64,000 nucleotides of DNA from JBCCFC01 sp965213595 (GTDB taxonomy: Bacteria > Chloroflexota > Anaerolineae > Caldilineales > Caldilineaceae). Both the position numbers and the translations under genes were made by a program. This document shows, piece after piece, positions 51,519 through 63,054 of the stretch. Positions within the stretch are counted from its first letter, which is position 1; each line of letters starts with the position of its first letter. The notes under the pieces were generated by a model. That model was not told the DNA's origin. It ran no database searches and saw only the letters and a program-made list of their open reading frames with translations. The stretch is taken from positions 3,534,001 to 3,598,000 of the forward strand of contig CBDBZO010000006.1 in NCBI GenBank assembly GCA_965213595.1, in the 5' to 3' direction.

Positions 51519-51654
51519 TTCCCCAAACGCCGATCCGTTTGCACTTGCGCGCGCAAGCGAGTACACTAACGCCACCGACAGCGCAGACCCTTTGAGCAAA
51601 TTCATCTCGACAAATTATCGAACGCAAACTCATCCAACATAAGCGAGGCGATCC

Positions 51655-52830
51655 ATGCGGCAGCGGCGTTTAGTGCGCAATCGACGACAACCCTATCCAT
51701 CTCAGCGGCGCGTCCTCTCCATCGCGGGCGCGCTGGTGATGGTGGCGCTGGCCTTTGGCACGGCCTGGGGCGCCAGCGGCCTGCCCCAAGCAGCGAGCGG
51801 CGAACTCTACCGCCTCGGAGAGGGCGAAATCTTCGAGGGCGATCTGCAAATTGCGGCTTCGGAAGTCTACATCGACGGCATTGTCGATGGCGATCTGGTG
51901 GCGGCGGGCGCTTACGTGGAGATCAACGGGCGCGTGGAGGGGGATGCGCTGGTGGCTGGCGCGGAAGTTGTGCACAACGGCGTGGTGGTGGACGATATGC
52001 GCGCGGCGGGTGCGGGCGTTACCATCAACGGCAACGTGGGGGACAACCTGGTGGCCTCCGCCGGCGGCGGCTTCTTCTTTCCCTTCCCCATTGCCGGGCG
52101 CACGGTGCGCCAGGGCCTCCGCGTCACGGAAAGGGGGACGATTGGGGGCGAATCCTTTCTGGCAGGCGGGCAGGCCGATCTCAACGGAACCTTTATTGGC
52201 GACATGAACCTTGCCGTCAACGACCTTCGCTACGGCAATTCGTTCTTCACCGACGGCACGCGCTTCGTGGACGTGGACGCCGTTGACGCGCCGGAGCGCA
52301 CGCCGGTGCGCGGCTTCTTTGGCTGGCTGGCCCGCCTGCTGATCACGCTGATTGGGCTGGCGCTGGCGGGCTGGCTGTTGCTGCGGCTCGCGCCCGGCCT
52401 GCTTCGCCGCCCCGCCCGCGCCATCGATGAACAGCCTGCGCAAACGGCGCTCTGGGGTTTGGGCGCGATCGCGCTGGCGCTGCCGCTCTCGGTGGCGCTG
52501 GTCTTCGTGATGGTGGCCTTCTGGGGCTGGTTCCCCGGCGGCGTCGCCATGTTTGCCTTTCTCTTTGGCCTGTTGGCGCTGCTCTGGTTCCTCAGCCCGC
52601 TGATCACCGGCCTCTGGGTCGGCCGCCGCGTGGCCGCGATTACCCACATCCCGCTCGATCCGCTGCCCACGCTGCTGATCGGCGTGATCGCGATTGTGCT
52701 TCTGGGGCGTGTACTCGCCGCCGTCCCCTTCGTCGGCGAGCTGACCTACCGGGTGATCTACCTGCTCAGCCTCGCCTTTGCCCTAGGCGGGTTGATTTTG
52801 TCCCAGCGGGGGAAAGTTGCCAATAGTTAG
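51655..52830 (+). CDS. Bactofilin-like polymer-forming membrane protein
   Basis: The 391-aa protein has an N-terminal signal/anchor (about 20-42), a bactofilin-like beta-helix region (about 45-190) with repeats such as IAASEVYIDGIVDGDLVAAGAYVEINGRVEGDALVAGAEVVHNG, and four to five C-terminal transmembrane helices (about 223-245, 266-290, 292-320 and 340-385). Bactofilin domains polymerise and scaffold the envelope. The fusion to a multi-helix membrane domain is common in Chloroflexota and Firmicutes. The last residues and stop run into a heptamer repeat. Confidence 0.88.
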   Translation: MRQRRLVRNRRQPYPSQRRVLSIAGALVMVALAFGTAWGASGLPQAASGELYRLGEGEIFEGDLQIAASEVYIDGIVDGDLVAAGAYVEINGRVEGDALVAGAEVVHNGVVVDDMRAAGAGVTINGNVGDNLVASAGGGFFFPFPIAGRTVRQGLRVTERGTIGGESFLAGGQADLNGTFIGDMNLAVNDLRYGNSFFTDGTRFVDVDAVDAPERTPVRGFFGWLARLLITLIGLALAGWLLLRLAPGLLRRPARAIDEQPAQTALWGLGAIALALPLSVALVFVMVAFWGWFPGGVAMFAFLFGLLALLWFLSPLITGLWVGRRVAAITHIPLDPLPTLLIGVIAIVLLGRVLAAVPFVGELTYRVIYLLSLAFALGGLILSQRGKVANS

Positions 52831-52920
52831 AGATTGGTTATTAGAGATTGGAGATTGCGGTTGACTGCGTTGGTTGGGTATCCCGATACCCAATCGCTCA
52901 TAACCAATCTTCAGTCGCTT
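52821..52920. repeat. Heptamer-repeat hairpin (AGAGATT unit)
   Basis: Units AATAGTT AGAGATT GGTTATT AGAGATT GGAGATT on the left and ATAACCAATCT on the right, with GGGTATCCCGATACCC at the tip. It supplies the stop codon of the bactofilin-like gene and ends one base before the DUF951 ATG. Confidence 0.85.
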
Positions 52921-52921
52921 C

Positions 52922-53140
52922 ATGCCCATGGAAATCTCCGAAACCCTCTACCTCGGCGATGTCGTCCAGACGCGCAAGCCCCACCCCTGCGGCGGCGACA
53001 CGTGGGAGATCGTGCGCGTGGGGGCGGACATTGGCCTGCGCTGCCAGACGTGCGACCGCCGCGTGATGCTGACGCGCCGCAAATTTGCCCAGCGGGCGAA
53101 GCGCTTTGTGTCGCGGGGAAACGAACTTGCTGACCATTGA
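52922..53140 (+). CDS. DUF951 small zinc-ribbon-like protein
   Basis: The 72-aa protein has LYLGDVVQTRKPHPCGGDTWEIVRVGADIGLRCQTCDRRVMLTRRKFAQRAKRFV, which matches the DUF951 pattern over its whole length, with Cys in HPCG and CQTC as probable metal ligands. The family is found in Firmicutes and Chloroflexota; its function is unknown and it is often near translation genes. The stop codon lies in a heptamer repeat that continues to the next start codon. Confidence 0.93.
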   Translation: MPMEISETLYLGDVVQTRKPHPCGGDTWEIVRVGADIGLRCQTCDRRVMLTRRKFAQRAKRFVSRGNELADH

Positions 53141-53184
53141 CTATTGCTTATTGCTTGCCGACCACTGTTACTGACTACTGCTTA
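53131..53184. repeat. Heptamer repeat spanning a stop and a start codon (TGCTTAT unit)
   Basis: Units TGACCAT TGACTAT TGCTTAT TGCTTGC and then ACTGTTACTGACTACTGCTTATG. The DUF951 stop (TGA) and the Nif3 start (ATG) are both part of the repeat. Confidence 0.8.
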
Positions 53185-53948
53185 TGCACCGCGACGAGCT
53201 CATCACCTACCTCGACGACTATCTCCACATCCACACCACGCCCGACTACGGACCGCAGGGGCTGCAAATAGAGGGGCGCGACGACATCACGCGCATCGTG
53301 GGCACGGTGGATGCGGCGCTGCCCTGTGCGCAGGTCGCCATCCAGCGCGACGCGGACTTGCTGCTCGTGCACCACGGCATCTTCTGGGGCGGCGCGCAGA
53401 CGTTGACCGGCGGCTACGGCCACCTGGTGCGCACTTACCTGGAGGCGGGGCTCAATCTCTATGCGGCGCATCTCGCGCTGGATGGACATCGCGAAGTGGG
53501 CAACAACGCGGAGCTGGCGCGGCGGCTCGGCGTGGAAATCGACCGGGAAGCGAGCGAGCGCTTTGCCAAGGTCAAGGGCACGGCCATCGGCCTCGTTGCC
53601 GACGCACCCACGGGCACGACGCTGGACGACATCGTGGGGCGCTTTGAACAGAACGTGGGCACGCCCAAGCTCGTGCAGGCCCACGGTCCCCGCCGCGTCA
53701 ACCGCATCGGCATCGTCAGCGGCTCCGGCATCGGCTATCTGCACGAAGCCGCCACTCTCGGCTGCGACACGCTGCTCACGGGCGAAACCAGCCACGCCAA
53801 TTTCTACGACGCCCAAAGCGCGCGCATGAACGTAATCTACGGCGGCCACTACGCCACGGAAACGGTCGGCGTGCAGGCGCTCGGTCGACATCTGGCGCAG
53901 CACTTTGATCTTAATTTTGAATTCGTCGATTTGCCTACGAATCTCTGA
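53184..53948 (+). CDS. Nif3-like dinuclear metal centre protein (YbgI/YqfO family)
   Basis: The 254-aa protein has DYGPQGLQIEG, VDAALPCAQVAIQRDADLLLVHHGIFWGGAQTL (metal HHG), YAAHLALDGHREVGNNAELARRLG, and C-terminal GSGIGYLHEAATLGCDTLLTGETSHANFYDAQSARMNVIYGGHYATETVGVQALGRHL (metal GHYATE). These are the metal-binding motifs of Nif3 proteins, sometimes annotated as GTP cyclohydrolase I type 2, although their real role is unclear. Confidence 0.94.
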   Translation: MHRDELITYLDDYLHIHTTPDYGPQGLQIEGRDDITRIVGTVDAALPCAQVAIQRDADLLLVHHGIFWGGAQTLTGGYGHLVRTYLEAGLNLYAAHLALDGHREVGNNAELARRLGVEIDREASERFAKVKGTAIGLVADAPTGTTLDDIVGRFEQNVGTPKLVQAHGPRRVNRIGIVSGSGIGYLHEAATLGCDTLLTGETSHANFYDAQSARMNVIYGGHYATETVGVQALGRHLAQHFDLNFEFVDLPTNL

Positions 53949-53959
53949 CGTGCTACACT
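53931..53959 (+). promoter_or_regulatory. Promoter TTGCCT-N17-TACACT of the deacetylase gene
   Basis: It overlaps the 3' end of the Nif3 gene. The -10 is followed 3 bp later by a dyad operator candidate. Confidence 0.5.
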
Positions 53960-53962
53960 ACG

Positions 53963-53986
53963 GTATTGTAATAAATTTTACAATAC
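53963..53986. promoter_or_regulatory. Operator-like dyad GTATTGTAA-N6-TTACAATAC
   Basis: A perfect 9-bp dyad immediately downstream of the -10 box, a position suited to repression of the deacetylase gene. Confidence 0.5.
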
Positions 53987-54026
53987 TATTTAATTGAAGC
54001 ACTTGAGATTCGGAGGATCGACGGAA

Positions 54027-55247
54027 ATGCGTAGACAATTCATGTACTTTGTTCGGCACGCAGCATTGGCCATAGCCGTGCTGTCTTTCTTATTTAGCGC
54101 CTGCCACAGCGGGCAATCCGGCGCAGCCACGCTGCCCCCGTCGGATGAAGATCACCCCACGGCTTACTTCCTCACTTACGACATCGACCGGACGAACGTG
54201 CCCGATCTCTACTACAACGAGCTCACGCTGCGGGTGCAGGTTAACGACGCGCAGACGATTGACGTGCGGGCCGATGGCGAGCCCGTTTCCTTTGTGCATG
54301 ACGCCGACGCCGGGCAAATCATGCTGACCACCGGCGCGGCGCGGGTCGAGGTGCAGGTGGCGGGCGTGGGCAACCCCTACGGCGTGGGTGAGATCAAGAA
54401 AGCCGCCTTGCGCAACGACAAAGGCTTCGCCTGGTCGCACGGCATGGACGACAATGTTTACCTGCGCGCACAGGTGGCCGTGCTCGAACAATATGACTGG
54501 CGCGGCACCTTCTTTTTGATTGCTGGCACGGTAGATGATGCACGCGACGAGGAGTGGATCGCGGACGTGCCCTACGTCCGGCGCAAGCTGGCGGACGGCT
54601 GGTCCATCGGCAGCCACGACTGGGACGGCAGCTGCCGCGAGCCGATTGATGTGCAAAAGATGATCGACGCGGCCGCGCGGCTCAATCAAATTGTCGCTAC
54701 GTCGACCGTGCCCACGCACCGAGTAATCTCATTTGCCGCGCCCTGCTTTCTCGCTTCTTACCACCCGCTCGTCCTCGCCCAGCGCGACGCGGAGGAGACG
54801 TCGATTTTGTTTAACGAAAGCGGCGACGTCACGCCGATGATCGTTGATGCGGCGGCGCGGGCCCCAGTGACCGGCGACAGCGAGCACGACATCCTGGCTT
54901 ACGATTTCGATTTTGACGGCAACGTGGGGCGCGGCACGGAGTTGGCCTTTGCCACCCAAGAGGCGCTCGACACCATCGATTGGATGGCCGCGCGCCACGC
55001 GCAGACGGGCGAGCACTTCTGGTACAACACGCTGTCGCACGGCAACGAAGAGGCGGCGCTGGCCACCTTTGCCGCGCACGTCTACAGCGAGTACGGGCCG
55101 GAGGGCACAAACGAGGTGTGGGTTGCCCCCTCGGACGAAATCTACAGCTACCTGCTCACCCGCGACCGCAGCGTGATCACCACGACGGCCAACCCGCCCG
55201 TGCCGGAGCTCTTTCGCATCCAGCTGCCCCTGGTGACGGGTCGGTAG
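54027..55247 (+). CDS. Divergent polysaccharide deacetylase-like lipoprotein
   Basis: About 406 residues from ATG at 54027, with GGAGGA nine bases upstream. The signal peptide ends in lipobox FSAC (Cys26). A beta-rich domain (about 50-125) precedes a NodB-like region: KGFAWSHGMDDNVYLRAQVAVLEQYDWRGTFFLIAG, then WSIGSHDWDGSCREP and a distal FWYNTLSHGNEE. The Asp-Asp pair and SHDWD match the metal motifs of CE4 deacetylases in degenerate form. The C-terminus is FRIQLPLVTGR, with an LPLV motif. Probably an extracytoplasmic carbohydrate esterase. Confidence 0.75.
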   Translation: MRRQFMYFVRHAALAIAVLSFLFSACHSGQSGAATLPPSDEDHPTAYFLTYDIDRTNVPDLYYNELTLRVQVNDAQTIDVRADGEPVSFVHDADAGQIMLTTGAARVEVQVAGVGNPYGVGEIKKAALRNDKGFAWSHGMDDNVYLRAQVAVLEQYDWRGTFFLIAGTVDDARDEEWIADVPYVRRKLADGWSIGSHDWDGSCREPIDVQKMIDAAARLNQIVATSTVPTHRVISFAAPCFLASYHPLVLAQRDAEETSILFNESGDVTPMIVDAAARAPVTGDSEHDILAYDFDFDGNVGRGTELAFATQEALDTIDWMAARHAQTGEHFWYNTLSHGNEEAALATFAAHVYSEYGPEGTNEVWVAPSDEIYSYLLTRDRSVITTTANPPVPELFRIQLPLVTGR

Positions 55248-55306
55248 CGGACTGGCTGTGGGAACGCTCGTAAAGGCACCGGGAAATTCCTACGCCTACC
55301 GTTAAA

Positions 55307-55342
55307 CAGAAAAAGGTTCGCCACGTGGCGAACCTTTTTCTG
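55307..55342. terminator. Bidirectional terminator, perfect palindrome
   Basis: CAGAAAAAGGTTCGCCAC and its exact complement GTGGCGAACCTTTTTCTG, with A and T tracts on both sides, lie between convergent genes ending at 55247 and 55371. Confidence 0.9.
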
Positions 55343-55370
55343 CGTTCATGCGTTATCAAACCGGCACGGG

Positions 55371-55634
<264 letters not shown>

Positions 55635-55835
55635 CTGTAATTCTCCTTTCAAGAAGAAACTGGAAGATTGAGCGAGCGCAGAACAGCGCCCGCTAGAGAC
55701 ATCGTAGAGGAAAAACGTTTTTGGGTCAACCCCTTTTCGAGTGCTATAGTTATTTTATGCCAGAGCAACCAATTTCCGAACGTAAACAAACCGAGCAGCA
55801 CGAGGTCCAGAGCTGACGCGAGCCCACCCTCTGCC

Positions 55836-57191
55836 GTGGCGCCAACTGCCGTGGCGCCAGTAGACGACGCCGGCGATGCCCCCCAGCCGCGCTGGAGCCG
55901 GCGCCGCTTCCTGCGCGGCGTAGCCGGCGGGGCAACCGTGGCCCTGCTCGCCGCCTGTGGCCGCGACCGCGCCACGCCCACGCCCACCGCCACCTCGACG
56001 GCCACGCGCGGGGCGGCCGCCCGCTCGCCGCTGCGTCCGCGTTCGCCGCTGGGCACGCCCACGCCGGCGGGCAGCCGCGTCCACCTGCCGCTCGTCAGCG
56101 GCCCGGACGGCGAAGCGGTGGCGCAGGCCGCTGCCACCGCCACGCCGCTGCCGACCGAGACACCGACGCCCGAACCCGCGCCGACCGAAACCTTTACGCC
56201 CGCGCCCACCCACACGCCCACGCCGCCGCCCGCCACGCCCTTCCCGCCCGGCCCGGCCAGCAAGCTCGGCCTGCACGTGGAGCGCAATATCGAGCAGATT
56301 TTCGATCTGCTCAAAACCGGCGGCGTCGCGGCGGTGACGACGTTGGAGTTGGACCCCAATTTCTTGCGGCGCATCAAAGAAACATCGCCCGACACGCTGA
56401 TTGTCGGTCGTATTGACATTCCCGATGCCCAGCTTGGCAGCATGACCGACCCCGCCGCCGCGGCGCGCGCCTTTGTCGAGCAGCTGCTGCCGGTTGCCGA
56501 CGACCCGCGCCGCCGTGATTTTGTCGACGGCTGGATTTCGTTCAATGAACCCGTTCCCACCTCGCCGGAACAAATGCAGCGGCTGGCCGAATTCGAGGCC
56601 GAGCGAACGCGCCTGCTCGGCGAGCGACAAATTCGCAGCGTCATCGGCAACTTTGCCACGGGTAATCCCCCTGAGATGAGCCTGTGGCCCCACTTCTTTG
56701 ATGCCATTCGCGAGGCGCAAAATCAAAATGGATGGCTGGGGCTACACGAATATTCCGCGCCGATCATCTATTTTGGCAGCACAAAGTTTGAAAGCGGTCG
56801 CTATCCCGGCGTTTCCCCGGCAGATGATGGTTATTTGACGCTGCGCTATCGCAAAGTCTACCGCGACTACTTAATTCCCAACGGCCTCTCCCTACCGCTT
56901 GTCTTTACCGAGCTAGGCGTAGATGGGCAGGTCACGGATCGACCGGGCCCGCCGGGGCTGGGCTGGCAGGATTTTCAAGATTACTGGCGCGAAAACGGCT
57001 ACGGTCTGTGGGGGCCGGGCGCGTATATCGAGCAGCTTGTCTGGTACGATGAAGCCATGCGGCAGGATGATTACGTGCTCGGCGGCTGCATCTTCGGCCT
57101 CGGCACCAGCAGCCGCTGGCTCTCGTTTGATATTCAAGGGCCGGCGGCGGCGGTGCTCGAACAATATCTTCGCGTTCACGCGCGGGCGTAG
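55836..57191 (+). CDS. Tat-exported lipoprotein, glycosidase-like
   Basis: The N-terminus carries a twin-arginine motif SRRRFLRGVAGGATVALLAAC, in which the final Cys fits a lipobox, so it is a Tat-exported lipoprotein. A Pro/Thr/Ala-rich linker of about 100 residues follows and contains VHLPLVSG. The C-terminal domain (about 250 residues) looks like a clan GH-A TIM barrel: SKLGLHVERNIEQIFDLLKTGG, DGWISFNEPVPTS (Glu, acid/base), WLGLHEYSAP and LPLVFTELGVDGQ (Glu, nucleophile). The start is uncertain: GTG at 55836 is chosen because a TTG 168 bp upstream lies before the likely promoter; no ATG is in frame. Confidence 0.75.
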   Translation: MAPTAVAPVDDAGDAPQPRWSRRRFLRGVAGGATVALLAACGRDRATPTPTATSTATRGAAARSPLRPRSPLGTPTPAGSRVHLPLVSGPDGEAVAQAAATATPLPTETPTPEPAPTETFTPAPTHTPTPPPATPFPPGPASKLGLHVERNIEQIFDLLKTGGVAAVTTLELDPNFLRRIKETSPDTLIVGRIDIPDAQLGSMTDPAAAARAFVEQLLPVADDPRRRDFVDGWISFNEPVPTSPEQMQRLAEFEAERTRLLGERQIRSVIGNFATGNPPEMSLWPHFFDAIREAQNQNGWLGLHEYSAPIIYFGSTKFESGRYPGVSPADDGYLTLRYRKVYRDYLIPNGLSLPLVFTELGVDGQVTDRPGPPGLGWQDFQDYWRENGYGLWGPGAYIEQLVWYDEAMRQDDYVLGGCIFGLGTSSRWLSFDIQGPAAAVLEQYLRVHARA

Positions 57192-57243
57192 TCGATTTAT
57201 ACCAATTGTGCAGCGAAGCTGCACGAAAAGATGAGCTACGTTC

Positions 57244-57330
57244 GGCCTCACCCCCAAACCCCCTCTCCACATGTGGAGAGGGGGCTTCACCCGGCTCGTT
57301 GGCGTAGAACCTGCGTGGAGGGGTGAGGCT
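57244..57330. repeat. Composite hairpin repeat (CTCTCCACATGTGGAGAG type)
   Basis: GCCTCACCCCCAAACC and CCCTCTCCACATGTGGAGAGGG, then GCGTGGAGGGGTGAGGC. Same family as 16127-16275, 18126-18236 and 41898-41958. Confidence 0.7.
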
Positions 57331-57404
57331 GAATGCCCCGCCACTTTGCCCATGCAAACACGCAGTTCACACAAGCAATTGGTATTAGTTGTAAAGCTGA
57401 AAAA

Positions 57405-57500
57405 CAGAAGAAGCAATTCACGAAGCGCACGAAGGAACACGGAGAACATTTGCTGTACACTCTTCCTTCGTGCTTCTTCGCGCCCTTCGTGGATCAAAAT
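57405..57500. repeat. Inverted low-complexity repeat (CACGAAGGA type)
   Basis: AAGCGCACGAAGGAACACGG on the left and CTTCCTTCGTGCTTCTTCG with CCCTTCGTGG on the right, in about 9-10-bp units. It lies directly before the membrane protein gene at 57531; no gene in 57192-57530. Confidence 0.6.
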
Positions 57501-57530
57501 ACGGATCCCACCTCTTATTTCCTTACGTCT

Positions 57531-57929
57531 ATGATCCTCATCGACATCCACGCCCGCCTGGCCAACACCGTCGTCCTCTTCGTCGCCGGGCTGGCGATTT
57601 ACGCCGTTTTCCTGCGCGTGCGCAATCGCCCGCTGGACGGGAGCTGGCTCGGCGCGGCGGTGATTGGCGAAGTGCTGATTCTCGTCGAATTTGCGCTGGG
57701 CGTTTGGCTCTACATACAGGTCGGCGGCGGCAGCCTGGCGCGCCCCTGGCTGCACATCCTCTACGCGCTTGTCGCCGTGCTGTCGCTGCCGGGCGGGTAC
57801 GCCTATTTTAGCCAGCTCGAAGACGAAGGCGTGAAGACCGTCGCCATGGCGGCGATCTGCATTTTCCTGTGGGGCATCGCCCTGCGCGCGTCGACGGTGG
57901 CGCTCTCCGTGCCCGTGCCGCCGGGGTAA
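57531..57929 (+). CDS. Small four-helix membrane protein
   Basis: The 132-aa protein MILIDIHARLANTVVLFVAGLAIYAVF... has helices at about 8-28, 40-62, 70-90 and 105-125. Length and layout recall cytochrome-like or DoxX-type small membrane proteins, but no residue motif is convincing; a single His in DIHARL near the N-terminus and WLHILY in helix 3 could bind heme. The ATG follows directly after repeats; an upstream in-frame start would translate repeat sequence and is not preferred. Confidence 0.7.
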   Translation: MILIDIHARLANTVVLFVAGLAIYAVFLRVRNRPLDGSWLGAAVIGEVLILVEFALGVWLYIQVGGGSLARPWLHILYALVAVLSLPGGYAYFSQLEDEGVKTVAMAAICIFLWGIALRASTVALSVPVPPG

Positions 57930-58026
57930 TTTGACTCAGGTAATGTGGAGATGACGGCCCTTGGCCTCGCAACCCACTACATCTTGTATCCCGTACCGTC
58001 AGTGACACAATAAGCCGTTCGTCCGT

Positions 58027-58055
58027 TTGAATTTGCCCGCGCTTTTTGTTAAAAT
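58027..58055 (+). promoter_or_regulatory. Promoter TTGAAT-N17-TAAAAT of the HNH gene
   Basis: Both hexamers have the standard spacing and lie about 60 bp before the ATG. A GC-rich hairpin (GCCCCGCGG...CGGGGGC) lies in the leader. Confidence 0.5.
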
Positions 58056-58115
58056 TAGCGCAGAGCCCCGCGGTAATTGCGCCGCAACGGGGGCGCTAGA
58101 GCAAGCGAGAGAAGC

Positions 58116-58637
58116 ATGTCCAAACAGGTGTTGGTGCTGAACGCCAGTTATGAACCGCTGAGTTTGGTCTCCGTGCGCCGCGCGGTGGTGCTCGTGCTGC
58201 GCGAAAAGGCCGAACTGGTGGAGGCCACCGAGCGCATGTTGCGCAGCGCCAGCGACGAAATCCCCATTCCGCTGGTCATTCGGCTCGTTCACTACGTCAA
58301 CCTGCCCCATCGCCAGGTGCCGGCCACCCGCAGCGCCGTGCTCCTGCGCGACGCCAATACGTGCCAGTACTGCGGCGCCACGCCCGGCCGCAGCCAACTC
58401 ACCGTCGATCACGTCATCCCGCGCTCCCGCGGCGGCGGCCACGGCTGGACGAATCTGGTGGCAGCCTGCAAGCCGTGCAATCAGAAAAAGGGTTCGTCCA
58501 CCCCGGATGAGGCCGTGATGACGCTGCGTCGCCGCCCCTTTGAACCCAACTACGTCGCGCTCGTGTTGTTGAGCAACCCGATAGCTGCCGCCCGCTGGGA
58601 GCAGATGATGGGGGCGGGGAGCGTTGTTACAGCCTAA
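58116..58637 (+). CDS. HNH endonuclease
   Basis: The 173-aa protein MSKQVLVLNASYEPLSLVSVRRAVVLVL... has the HNH domain in the C-terminal half: CQYC (83-86), LTVDHVIPRSRGGGHGWTNLVAACKPCNQKKG with Asp98-His99, Asn113 and the second CxxC pair (118-121). This N-terminal 'VLVLNASYEPL' type is a widespread stand-alone HNH family in Chloroflexota, Actinobacteria and Cyanobacteria, with unknown biological role. GAGAGAAG lies before the ATG. Confidence 0.92.
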   Translation: MSKQVLVLNASYEPLSLVSVRRAVVLVLREKAELVEATERMLRSASDEIPIPLVIRLVHYVNLPHRQVPATRSAVLLRDANTCQYCGATPGRSQLTVDHVIPRSRGGGHGWTNLVAACKPCNQKKGSSTPDEAVMTLRRRPFEPNYVALVLLSNPIAAARWEQMMGAGSVVTA

Positions 58638-58897
58638 ATCTAACAACTCTTCAAAATTGGGTGGCGAGAACCGATTACGCAATGCTGAACACCTTCCTGC
58701 CGCATCCCGAATACTCAAAACAGCGCTTCGTTTGCATTCTCAACCCCTCTGACGAAACTACAGAAATCGTGAAACAGGTGATCATCGAAGCCCACTCTCT
58801 TGCAACGTCTCGCCTTTCGCGCCCCGCAAATCTGCCGTACGCCACCTCTTGCTACGTACCATGAGTTGGTAACTGGTAATTCCCCTCGGTTCACTGC

Positions 58898-58903
58898 TAT
58901 AAT
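58898..58903 (+). promoter_or_regulatory. -10 box TATAAT six bases before the start codon at 58910
   Basis: A perfect TATAAT that would place the transcript start at the ATG, implying a leaderless mRNA. The -35 is weak. Upstream (58638-58890) no gene is seen; a short heptamer run GTTGGTA ACTGGTA ATT lies at about 58864-58880. Confidence 0.45.
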
Positions 58904-58909
58904 CTCCGC

Positions 58910-59563
58910 ATGACTGACTCCGCTTCCCCTTCCCGCCAGGAAACCCTTGACGCCCTCAGCCGCCGCATCGCCGACCTCGGCGAGAACTCGCTGACGCAGC
59001 TTTCGCAGTACATCAGCTACCTCAAATGGCAGGAAGAGCTGTGGCAGAGCCTGCTCGACGAAGAGAGCCTGGGCGAGCGCCCGCTCGTCTGGCAGCATGA
59101 CTTGGTCGAATCGTTTGCCCAAGCGCGCCAGGCCGCCACCCGCACCCCCGATCTCATGGAAATCAAGACGGCGCCGGCGACGGTCGGCATGGTGCAGCAG
59201 ATGGCGATCTGGCAGCACCCGCCCGTGATCGGCAGCGCCGTCTGCGAGTACCAAATCGCCGTGCCCGCGGAGGTCGACGTGCTGCGGCTGCGCTTCGCCG
59301 TCGGCATCCGTGACGGCGCGCTGATGGAGGGCGACAACCTCTGCGCCTTTCGCGTGCTCGTCAACGGCCAGCGCATCTGGAGCACCACGATTCAAAATAA
59401 TCAAGGCCAACAAAACCAGTGGCAGCGCTTTCTGATTGACCTGCCCAGCCTCTCCGGCCAGGACATTGTCCTGCAACTGATGACGGACGGCCTCGGCGAC
59501 GCGCGCTGGAACTGGGCCGTTTGGGGCGAGCCGCTGCTGCTGGGCTACGGGTCAGCGGCGTAG
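58910..59563 (+). CDS. Hypothetical protein with NPCBM-like beta-sandwich
   Basis: 217 residues without signal peptide. The N-terminal third is helical (ETLDALSRRIADLGENSLTQLSQYISYLKWQEELWQSLL). The C-terminal part has FRVLVNGQRIWSTTI, QRFLIDLPSLSGQDIVLQLMTDGLGDARWNWAVWGEPLLLG, which follows the pattern of NPCBM/galactose-binding-like domains (xVxVDGxxxWS...VDLSxxAGQxVxLxLxTDxxGxxxxDWAxWxxP). It is cytoplasmic by sequence, and its ligand is unknown. Confidence 0.72.
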   Translation: MTDSASPSRQETLDALSRRIADLGENSLTQLSQYISYLKWQEELWQSLLDEESLGERPLVWQHDLVESFAQARQAATRTPDLMEIKTAPATVGMVQQMAIWQHPPVIGSAVCEYQIAVPAEVDVLRLRFAVGIRDGALMEGDNLCAFRVLVNGQRIWSTTIQNNQGQQNQWQRFLIDLPSLSGQDIVLQLMTDGLGDARWNWAVWGEPLLLGYGSAA

Positions 59564-59593
59564 GTGGCATTGAGTTCACGTCGCAAGTGAATC

Positions 59594-59680
59594 TGTATTG
59601 CTTACTGCTTATTTCTTATTGGTGGACTCGTTGGAACCGTGGTAACTTACGAGACAAGCAATAAGCAATATGCACTAAGG
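59594..59680. repeat. Heptamer-repeat hairpin (TTGCTTA unit)
   Basis: The left arm TTGCTTA CTGCTTA TTTCTTA TTGG and the right arm ACAAGCA ATAAGCA ATATGCA CTAAGG. The unit recalls 53131-53184. It fills the gap before the esterase gene. Confidence 0.8.
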
Positions 59681-59690
59681 AATACTCCCC

Positions 59691-60689
<999 letters not shown>

Positions 60690-60714
60690 CCAGTCAAGAT
60701 GGTCGAGTGCGATG

Positions 60715-61005
60715 CACGGCGTCCATCAAGCGGGCAGACAAGTCATCACCTCCGCCGTGCGTGTACTCACAACCCAACCAACATCATCAACGAAGACAAA
60801 GTTGGTCGGATCGTGAGTGCAGCGCACGGCATATCTATTGGTCGCTAGATCACCGCGCCTGATGCCGTGCAACGCACTCGACACCCCGCCGCGAGTGCGA
60901 TGCAAGGCGTCCATCGAACCCAGATCGCCGAGTGCATTGCACGGCGTCCGCCAAGCCAGCAGACGAAGCGTCGCCCACGCCGTGCGCTGCACTCGTGATC
61001 CAACC
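60715..61005. repeat. Diverged REP-like palindromic array upstream of the acyl-CoA synthetase
   Basis: It contains GAGTGC...TGCACGGCGTCC, GTGAGTGCAGCGCACGGC, GATGCCGTGCAACGCACTC and GCCGTGCGCTGCACTCGTG. It is clearly related to the 175-bp units at 63055-63404 but more degraded. In-frame starts upstream of 61058 fall inside it. Confidence 0.75.
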
Positions 61006-61057
61006 AATGCCATCCGCAAAATCCACGCCGCTACGATCAATTTCTTCCAAATCCACC

Positions 61058-63040
<1,983 letters not shown>

Positions 63041-63054
63041 GAGATAAGCCAGTC

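Noticed and set aside
55668..55835. Longer N-terminus for the Tat lipoprotein from TTG 55668
   Set aside because: It would place 76 residues before the twin-arginine motif and lies upstream of a TATAGT-like box; too long for a Tat signal.
58661..58864. 67-codon plus-strand frame between the HNH gene and the next gene
   Set aside because: GTG start without a ribosome binding site; mixed-character sequence with no similarity to known proteins.
60932..61057. Longer N-terminus for the acyl-CoA synthetase
   Set aside because: The extra codons translate REP-like repeat sequence; ATG 61058 gives the normal family start.
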